Below are positions 7,696-11,814 of a stretch of DNA of 11,814 nt, one piece after another; within the stretch, counting starts at the first letter, position 1; the number at the start of each line of letters is the position of its first letter. A model generated the notes under the pieces. It was not told the DNA's origin, made no database searches, and saw only the letters and a program-made list of their open reading frames with translations. This stretch comes from Thermoplasmatota archaeon (lineage in GTDB: Archaea > Thermoplasmatota > E2 > DHVEG-1). The stretch is taken from positions 1 through 11,814 of the forward strand of contig JAHJFH010000348.1 of assembly GCA_018824925.1 (NCBI GenBank), read 5' to 3'. Made by a program: the position numbers and the translations under genes.

Positions 7696-8687
7696 TGAAA
7701 CATACAAAACCTGATGAATCTCTTGATGTACATCAAGTGAAAAAAACCTGTGATGCGATACGCAAAGAAGTCGCAAAGGTTGTAGTGGGCTATGAGGATG
7801 TTGTGGATGATTTCTTAGTTTGTTTAATTGCCCAGGGACATATGTTTATGCTGGGCGTACCCGGTATCGCAAAAACCACTCTTGCAAAGACCTTTGCTAC
7901 CGTTACTGGACTATCCTGGAATCGAGTGCAGTTTACCCAGGATCTCCTTCCTTCAGATATTTTAGGGCACATGTTTTATGATCAAAAAGATCAGGATTTT
8001 AAATTACGGAAGGGACCAATATTTGGGGAGTTAGTATTAGCAGATGAGATTAATCGAGCACCACCAAAAACACAATCTGCTTTAATTGAGGCTATGCAGG
8101 AACAACAGGTTACGATTGAGGGAAAAACCCTTCCCTTACCGTATCCATTTTTGGTTATTGCGACGAAAAACCCTATAGAAACGGAGGGGGTGTATCCTTT
8201 ACCTGAGGCTCAGTTAGATCGTTTTTTGTATCGTGTATCTATGGATTATCTTGAACCTAAAAAAGAATTGGAATTACTAAAAATGAAAGCAGCGCATGAA
8301 GATACTACTATTCAGGCTGTGGAAAAGGAATGGATTACACAACTTATTGGTATGCATCATCACGTCTATGCAGATGAAAGCATTATGCAATATATCATTC
8401 GTATTTTACAGGAAACACGAAAGGCGAAGGAGCTTGTAATTGGTGCTAGTCCCCGTGCGGGTGAGCATTTATTATATGCGTCAAAAGCCTATGCTTTGAT
8501 TCGTGGGAAGAATTATGTGATTCCAGATTATGTCAAAACTGTTGCACCAAAGGTTTTAGGGCATCGTGTTATTTTATCGGCGGAGTCTGAACTTGCGGGA
8601 CTTTCTTCTGATAAAGTGGTATTTGATATTTTAAAACGGGTGGAGATACCTGATATTCTTGAAACTGAGGTTTATACCGGTAACTAA
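7695..8687 (+). CDS. MoxR-type AAA+ ATPase
   Basis: The 330-residue protein is a complete MoxR ATPase of normal length. Visible motifs are Walker A GVPGIAKT (54-61), Walker B LVLADE (113-118) followed by INRAPPKTQSALIEAMQE, sensor 1 with ATKNP (156-160), the EAQLDRF arginine-finger motif (171-177), and the sensor 2 region GASPRA (250-255). No key residue is missing. MoxR proteins form ring-shaped ATPases thought to act as chaperones in assembling or activating protein complexes, often with partners carrying VWA, DUF58 or DUF4129 domains. Here the partners are probably the two membrane proteins encoded just upstream. The ATG overlaps the upstream stop as TAATG, and AGGATGG at 7681-7687 can serve as ribosome binding site. 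No DUF58 gene follows; a convergent gene comes next. Confidence 0.95.
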   Translation: MKHTKPDESLDVHQVKKTCDAIRKEVAKVVVGYEDVVDDFLVCLIAQGHMFMLGVPGIAKTTLAKTFATVTGLSWNRVQFTQDLLPSDILGHMFYDQKDQDFKLRKGPIFGELVLADEINRAPPKTQSALIEAMQEQQVTIEGKTLPLPYPFLVIATKNPIETEGVYPLPEAQLDRFLYRVSMDYLEPKKELELLKMKAAHEDTTIQAVEKEWITQLIGMHHHVYADESIMQYIIRILQETRKAKELVIGASPRAGEHLLYASKAYALIRGKNYVIPDYVKTVAPKVLGHRVILSAESELAGLSSDKVVFDILKRVEIPDILETEVYTGN

Positions 8688-8768
8688 CTATTATTGGAAA
8701 ATGGTAAATGTAAATGATCAGGATAAAAAATCAGATTCTATTCTCTATTTATTATTAAATTAGTAAAT

Positions 8769-8777
8769 AAAAAAAAA
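8769..8777 (-). terminator. T9 tract, probable terminator of the minus-strand secreted gene
   Basis: Nine A on the plus strand give nine T in the minus-strand transcript direction, about 90 bases after the stop at 8866. Archaeal RNA polymerase stops at such T-runs without needing a hairpin. In the same gap, an imperfect inverted repeat at about 8796-8823 is centred on the perfect palindrome CACAATTGTG (8806-8815) and may form a 3' hairpin. Confidence 0.5.
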
Positions 8778-8832
8778 TTTGGAGAAGGGGATATGTAATA
8801 AGCACCACAATTGTGTGTTATTATATAGCTCG

Positions 8833-8855
8833 CTTCTTATTTTATTCCTTATTTT
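8833..8855 (+). terminator. T-rich tract, probable terminator of the MoxR operon
   Basis: A pyrimidine-rich stretch with repeated T-runs (TTATTTTATT, then CCTTATTTT) lies about 150 bases after the MoxR stop, where the operon meets the convergent gene. This fits archaeal T-rich termination. A shorter T-rich stretch at about 8737-8757 could act first. Confidence 0.4.
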
Positions 8856-8865
8856 GTGGTTGTTG

Positions 8866-9624
8866 TTATTGTATTTTATTCCATAGGGTGACAAAGGTCA
8901 TGCCTACGCCTATGAAATAATGTCCTGCTAATCCAGGTTCTTCTGCTTGGACATCTATGAGAATTCCTGTGAAGGCGATGTTACCTCCGATAATGCCAGG
9001 GAAGTGTGGGTATTCTGGGTAGGCGGTTTTATTGTATCCGTAGCTGTATTTGAATCCTAATAATCCTAGGCTGAATATGCTTCCGTTTCCTTCAAAACTG
9101 TGGATGAAGGTGAATTTTGCGGCGATGGATCCATTGAGGAAGGGGAATTGTCTGAGGAGGATTTCACCAATTTTTAGGGTTCGTTCTCCTTTTATTCCGA
9201 AGAATAGTAGGTTGATGATGTTGGCGGTGTCAATATATTTTCCCTGTGTGGGTACGGAGATACGTTTTTGCATGATTTTTTGGTGTGTGTTCAGTGTGTT
9301 GGCAACTGATTCAGCGGTTTGAGTGGATATGATATTATTTTCTTTGAGTAGTGTCAGTTTTTCGTCCATTTTGATATAATAATTTTCTTGTGTTATTTGT
9401 GAGTTGAGTAGGTTTTCAAGAAGATTTTTTCCTTGTTCCATGGGTACGGTTTGTTGATTTTTTATTATATTTTTTGAGTTGCATTCATAAATGGTGAATG
9501 TCATGGTGTTGGTTTGTTGTGTTTGTTTTGGTGTGGTTGATGCAAGCATTGGTGCTGTGGTTGCAGTGAGAAGGATGAGTATACATCCGATTACCAGCGT
9601 TTTTATTGATAATAATTTTTTCAT
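8866..9624 (-). CDS. Secreted protein of unknown function
   Basis: The protein has a typical signal peptide: KKLLSIK, a hydrophobic core ending in LTATTAPML, and a cleavage site near ASTT. The mature part has a short beta region (MTFTIYEC), a charged helical and possibly coiled-coil region (about residues 65-120), then a glycine-rich, beta-rich half with GIIGGNIAFTGILIDV and HYFIGVGMTFVTLW near the end. I recall similar secreted proteins of unknown function in Thermoplasmatota genomes, but no family name. I chose the ATG at 9624 (252 residues): a TATAAAT box at 9653-9659 predicts transcription starting near 9629, and lysines follow this ATG directly. The frame also has an ATG at 9645, which would add seven residues. 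It stands alone between the convergent MoxR operon and the regulator gene. One Cys remains in the mature chain. Confidence 0.75.
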   Translation of the reverse strand: MKKLLSIKTLVIGCILILLTATTAPMLASTTPKQTQQTNTMTFTIYECNSKNIIKNQQTVPMEQGKNLLENLLNSQITQENYYIKMDEKLTLLKENNIISTQTAESVANTLNTHQKIMQKRISVPTQGKYIDTANIINLLFFGIKGERTLKIGEILLRQFPFLNGSIAAKFTFIHSFEGNGSIFSLGLLGFKYSYGYNKTAYPEYPHFPGIIGGNIAFTGILIDVQAEEPGLAGHYFIGVGMTFVTLWNKIQ

Positions 9625-9652
9625 AAGGTTGTGCCTCAGTTTCATTAATTTG

Positions 9653-9660
9653 ATTTATAG
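9653..9660 (-). promoter_or_regulatory. TATA box for the secreted-protein gene
   Basis: The minus strand reads CTATAAAT. Its centre near 9656 puts the transcription start near 9629, 5 bases before the ATG at 9624 and downstream of the ATG at 9645. This is the main reason for preferring the shorter start. Confidence 0.5.
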
Positions 9661-9687
9661 AGATAAAAACTTCTCCTGGATAGTGGT

Positions 9688-9696
9688 AAAAAAAAA
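9688..9696 (-). terminator. T9 tract after the Lrp-family gene
   Basis: The minus strand has nine T about 104 bases after the regulator's stop. An inverted repeat (9704-9720) lies just before it. The simplest reading is the regulator's terminator. If transcription instead starts at the TATA-like box near 9764, the hairpin plus T-run would sit in the leader of the secreted-protein gene and could act as an attenuator. Confidence 0.45.
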
Positions 9697-9703
9697 GTTC
9701 ATT

Positions 9704-9720
9704 ACACTAACAAATAGTGT
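9704..9720. repeat. Inverted repeat ACACTA-5-TAGTGT
   Basis: Six-base perfect arms are separated by five bases (ACAAA on the plus strand). The layout is the same as the inverted repeat at 9735-9751, with centres at 9712 and 9743. It may be a protein-binding site or a terminator hairpin. Confidence 0.55.
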
Positions 9721-9734
9721 TTATTTTAATAATG

Positions 9735-9751
9735 TCCTCGGAATTCGAGGA
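9735..9751. repeat. Inverted repeat TCCTCG-5-CGAGGA, candidate operator
   Basis: Six-base perfect arms flank GAATT. The arms are GC-rich in a strongly AT-rich gap, so the site stands out. A TATA-like ATATTTATAA on the minus strand (9760-9769) would place a transcription start at about 9737, inside the repeat. Binding here by a dimeric regulator such as the Lrp-family protein encoded next to it would block initiation. No binding is proven. Confidence 0.5.
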
Positions 9752-9799
9752 ACCTTATCTTATAAATATGGTTCTAGTTTTATTTTAATCCGGTTTTTT

Positions 9800-10258
9800 T
9801 TATGGAATTACTAATGGTGACAAAAATTCGTGATCAGCTTTCAATACGATGACTATTTTTTCATCTTCTAACCCAAGAGGAAGGAGATGTTTTTCTATTA
9901 CTTTTTTTAAGGCATCATATGAGGAGGCAACACAAAATATTGCGAGTCGATGTTCCCCTGATGTTTGGTATACTCGTAAAACATTATCGACTTGTTTTAT
10001 TTTTTCTGTGATTTCATCAAGGTTTGTTGTTGAGTTGGGATTGGCGCAGATCATTGCAAAATAATTAAATCCTAGTGAAGTTTTATCGATAATTGCGACA
10101 TATCGTTGAATGATACCAGTTCGTTCTAATGCTTTGATTCTATCACGAATTGTGGAGTCTGATCGGTTTAATTGTTGTGCGATGTCTTTGTAGGATAAAC
10201 GGGCGTCATTTTGTAGTAGGTATAGTATTTTTTTGTTTATCGAATCGATTTTCAACAA
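9800..10258 (-). CDS. Lrp/AsnC-family transcriptional regulator
   Basis: The 152-residue protein has the full length of the family. Residues 1-60 form the winged helix-turn-helix (LKIDSINKKILYLLQNDARL, then YKDIAQQLNRSDSTIRDRIK and LERTGIIQRY). Residues about 66-145 form the RAM ligand-binding and oligomerisation domain (FAMICAN, VLRVYQTSGEHRLAIFC, IVIVLK). Family members act as dimers or octamers, bind inverted repeats near promoters, and often respond to amino acids; the effector cannot be read from sequence. The start is a TTG (10258 or 10255), as no ATG or GTG lies near the conserved N-terminus. A TATA-like box at 10277-10285 puts the transcription start almost on these codons, so the mRNA is probably leaderless. 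Likely targets are its own promoter and the paired inverted repeats just downstream. Confidence 0.92.
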   Translation of the reverse strand: MLKIDSINKKILYLLQNDARLSYKDIAQQLNRSDSTIRDRIKALERTGIIQRYVAIIDKTSLGFNYFAMICANPNSTTNLDEITEKIKQVDNVLRVYQTSGEHRLAIFCVASSYDALKKVIEKHLLPLGLEDEKIVIVLKADHEFLSPLVIP

Positions 10259-10276
10259 GTTTATAACGGGGTTGAT

Positions 10277-10285
10277 TAATATAAA
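10277..10285 (-). promoter_or_regulatory. TATA box for the Lrp-family gene
   Basis: The minus strand reads TTTATATTA with its centre about 25 bases before the tandem TTG codons, which fits a leaderless transcript. A second TATA-like stretch, CATATAAATAC, lies at about 10315-10325 and would give a leader of about 35 bases. GATTAAT occurs twice (10274-10280 and 10301-10307), 27 bases apart. Confidence 0.4.
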
Positions 10286-10358
10286 TGTTGTTATTGTTGA
10301 GATTAATTAGGCTAGTATTTATATGAATATTTTTGTGAAATGAACTTATAGCTTGCTG

Positions 10359-11336
10359 TTATAAGAAATATAAGATACTGAAAACAAGTAAGGGAAAGGT
10401 GATTGTAATAATCGCGCCATATCGATTGACTTTTTGTGTGTAATCGACATCTTTCCAATATTCTTCATCAATATAGATTATAGTTGTTGCTAAGAGTGAA
10501 CAGGCAAGAAACGCATAAACGGATAGCATGATTTTATCGATTAATATCAAATAAGGCAATGCTGGTAATGATGATGTTTGGCTTAAATGAAACATTACTG
10601 CGGATATGAGCATGCTGGTGCCTAATCCAAGGCGATGGGTTATTTTATCTGCTTTGAAAAAGAATGATAAGCCTGAAACGATACAGAAAATCAATGGTGG
10701 GAGTAATAGTTTTATTACAGTAGGGCCGGTCTCGCGTGCTATAGTTATTGATAAACGTGCTTGTGAATATTCCTCCTCCCAGGGATATATATGTTCATGT
10801 ATTGAAAATTCGTAAGATTGGATATTCCAGCCAGCGGGTTGAAATTGTTCATCAATCCCGATAATTTCATCGAGAGGAATATACTGTAAGTTAGAGGTAT
10901 TTAATTTTGAATCTTCAATAATAATTAAAAGATTTTGAACATCGAAGGGATAATTCTTGAAATGTGGGGTAATGAAAAGGTTTGCTTGGATTCGATACCA
11001 GATTTCAGTGGATTCATTAGTTATACTCTCATAGATTTTCTCCTTAAATACTGGTCGTCCATTCATGAATTCAAAGTTTGTAGGCGTAATATTGTGATTA
11101 TTGTATTTAAATACTAAATAGAAATCAAGAATGTAGGTTCCTTTTGTAAATTCAAAGTTACCTATCGAAATAACATATATCCCAGCTTTAATAATATTGT
11201 CTTCAGATATGTTAATGTTATTTGGTTCAGGATTTTCATCTGCAATAACGGGTGTAAAGCAAAGTGATAATAAAGATGATAGAAGAAATATTAGCCAAAT
11301 ACTAGTAATTTTTAAACGCATTAATTCCTTCATCAT
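10359..11336 (-). CDS. Pentameric ligand-gated ion channel (Cys-loop receptor family) homologue
   Basis: The 325-residue protein has the complete family layout. After a signal peptide (about 6-32) comes the extracellular beta domain, with AGIYVISIGNFEF (51-63) and DFYLVFKY (71-78), the YPFDVQ motif (129-134) that marks the Cys-loop position, AGWNIQSYEF (168-177), and the IAR (199-201) that ends the last strand. Then come M1 (about 203-227, with prolines 213-214), M2 (about 233-252), the LPALPY turn (257-262), M3 (263-289) and M4 (306-325). The turn and M3 closely match GLIC (LPKTPY), as I recall it. Such proteins form five-subunit ion channels opened by a ligand or pH. The two Cys-loop cysteines are absent, as in other prokaryotic members. 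The outer domain has four sequons (Asn42, 82, 107, 146). The third ATG (11321), preceded by AAGGA, is an alternative start. Confidence 0.92.
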   Translation of the reverse strand: MMKELMRLKITSIWLIFLLSSLLSLCFTPVIADENPEPNNINISEDNIIKAGIYVISIGNFEFTKGTYILDFYLVFKYNNHNITPTNFEFMNGRPVFKEKIYESITNESTEIWYRIQANLFITPHFKNYPFDVQNLLIIIEDSKLNTSNLQYIPLDEIIGIDEQFQPAGWNIQSYEFSIHEHIYPWEEEYSQARLSITIARETGPTVIKLLLPPLIFCIVSGLSFFFKADKITHRLGLGTSMLISAVMFHLSQTSSLPALPYLILIDKIMLSVYAFLACSLLATTIIYIDEEYWKDVDYTQKVNRYGAIITITFPLLVFSILYFL

Positions 11337-11341
11337 TATTC

Positions 11342-11351
11342 TTTTTAAAAA
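11342..11351 (-). promoter_or_regulatory. Candidate TATA box for the ion-channel gene
   Basis: TTTTTAAAAA is a perfect palindrome, and an upstream ATAAT stretch is an alternative box. Transcription from its centre would start near 11320, next to the ATG at 11321. The longer reading from 11336 would need an upstream box such as the one near 11357. The area is very AT-rich, so the call is weak. Confidence 0.3.
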
Positions 11352-11403
11352 TATTATGTAAATTATTGTAATAGAGTGAGTTATTTTTTACTATCTATTT
11401 TCG

Positions 11404-11814
11404 TTATATCTTTGTTATTGTACTAATTGGCATAGGATAAAATCCACCTGTTGATGTTGTCATATGAGAATGATAATACTCCTCACTTTCCCATGTTTCA
11501 TCATATATTTCCATATCGACATCCATGCTTTCAACATCATATAATGTCACATGTTTAATAGTGACTGTAATTCTTACCGAATCACCAACTGAATAGGTAT
11601 CAGTTATATCCCCATTGAAAAAGAACTGAGTTGATTTCCATCCCGTTTCACCAATCTTAATGGTAAATACAATTTTAGTAGCATCAACATCGGTTAAATA
11701 CTGAATCTCCGAAATTGTATCAGTAAAAACTAGAGTATCGTCATCTTCCATTGATTTATAATCCAATGTCACATACGTAGCAAAATCTGATTGTGCATCA
11801 ATATCATCAAATAA
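11404..11814 (-). CDS. C-terminal part of a protein of unknown function, cut by the right edge
   Basis: The frame stays open from the stop at 11404 to the window edge, so the 136 visible residues are a C-terminus and the gene starts outside. A GTG at 11772 lies inside the frame, but coding-like sequence continues upstream of it (DAQSDFATYVTLDYKS), so I do not take it as the start. The visible part is acidic and beta-rich: DTISEIQYL, TKIVFTIKIG, STQFFFNGDITDTYSVGDSV and RITVTIKHV suggest a five-stranded barrel like an OB fold. A tail rich in acidic and aromatic residues follows and ends in PMPISTITKI. I recognise no family. The gene lies 67 bases upstream of the ion-channel gene on the same strand, so the two could share a transcript. 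Confidence 0.65.
   Translation of the reverse strand, partial: LFDDIDAQSDFATYVTLDYKSMEDDDTLVFTDTISEIQYLTDVDATKIVFTIKIGETGWKSTQFFFNGDITDTYSVGDSVRITVTIKHVTLYDVESMDVDMEIYDETWESEEYYHSHMTTSTGGFYPMPISTITKI

Noticed and set aside
7332..7736. A 134-residue open frame opposite the end of DUF4350 and the start of MoxR
   Set aside because: Both plus-strand genes are clear family members, and the antisense frame has no domain, signal or plausible start context.
8701..8763. A 20-codon open frame (MVNVNDQDKKSDSILYLLLN) just after MoxR
   Set aside because: It is too short to support, has no clear ribosome binding site, and lies in the AT-rich 3' region. It is not a remnant of DUF58 as far as I can see.
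8688..8865. Possible small RNA in the gap between MoxR and the convergent gene
   Set aside because: The gap holds T-runs on both strands and one imperfect inverted repeat, which termination of two convergent transcripts explains. No promoter-like element with a structured RNA is visible.
9491..9814. A 107-residue plus-strand open frame spanning the gap 9646-9799
   Set aside because: It runs antisense to the signal peptide of the secreted-protein gene and through TATA, T-run and inverted-repeat sequence. Its hydrophobic start is simply the complement of that coding region.
10345..10365. Inverted repeat CTTATA-9-TATAAG over the stop codon of the channel gene
   Set aside because: The arms are AT-only except one base each, the spacer is nine bases, and no T-run follows, so a functional hairpin is not supported.
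1..11814. tRNA, rRNA, CRISPR repeats, insertion sequences
   Set aside because: I looked for cloverleaf and GGTTCGA-type signals, regularly spaced repeats, and transposase motifs on both strands and saw none.

Overview
The window looks archaeal and most resembles the Thermoplasmatota or a related euryarchaeal lineage. The evidence is AT-rich DNA, A-rich/TATA promoter boxes about 25-33 bases before several start codons (leaderless or short-leader transcripts), an archaeal-type DUF1616 membrane protein, a MoxR/DUF4350/DUF4129 cluster, and secreted proteins rich in N-X-S/T sequons. I cannot assign a genus. No rRNA, tRNA, CRISPR array, transposase or phage gene is visible.

Left part (1-4466, all on the minus strand). 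Reading from 4466 down, the genes are: a two-helix membrane protein with a four-cysteine cluster, an 82-residue three-helix membrane protein, a DUF1616 membrane protein with an extracellular domain, a 592-residue polytopic GT-C-like membrane protein, and a secreted protein that runs off the left edge. The first three are packed within a few tens of bases and are probably one operon. The last two may have promoters of their own.

Middle part (4554-8687, plus strand). Three genes are transcribed away from the first group. They encode a 678-residue surface protein (three Ig-like domains, one membrane helix, a cytoplasmic DUF4129-like tail), a DUF4350 membrane protein, and a MoxR-type AAA+ ATPase. 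They are separated by 4 bases and by a one-base stop/start overlap. The 87-base gap between the two divergent operons holds a palindromic TATA box that could serve both sides. The usual DUF58 partner of such ATPases is not in the window. Together the two operons look like an envelope-assembly system: a cytoplasmic ATPase acting on membrane proteins with large extracellular domains, possibly alongside a lipid-linked glycosyltransferase.

Right part (8866-11814, minus strand). This holds a secreted protein of unknown function, an Lrp/AsnC-family regulator, a pentameric ligand-gated ion channel homologue, and the C-terminal part of another protein entering from the right edge. The channel is the most notable gene. 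Its pore helix carries an R-L-G-L-G sequence like that of animal glycine-type anion channels, and its extracellular domain is shorter than that of GLIC. The gap between the regulator and the secreted protein contains two inverted repeats with the same 6-5-6 layout, centred 31 bases apart.
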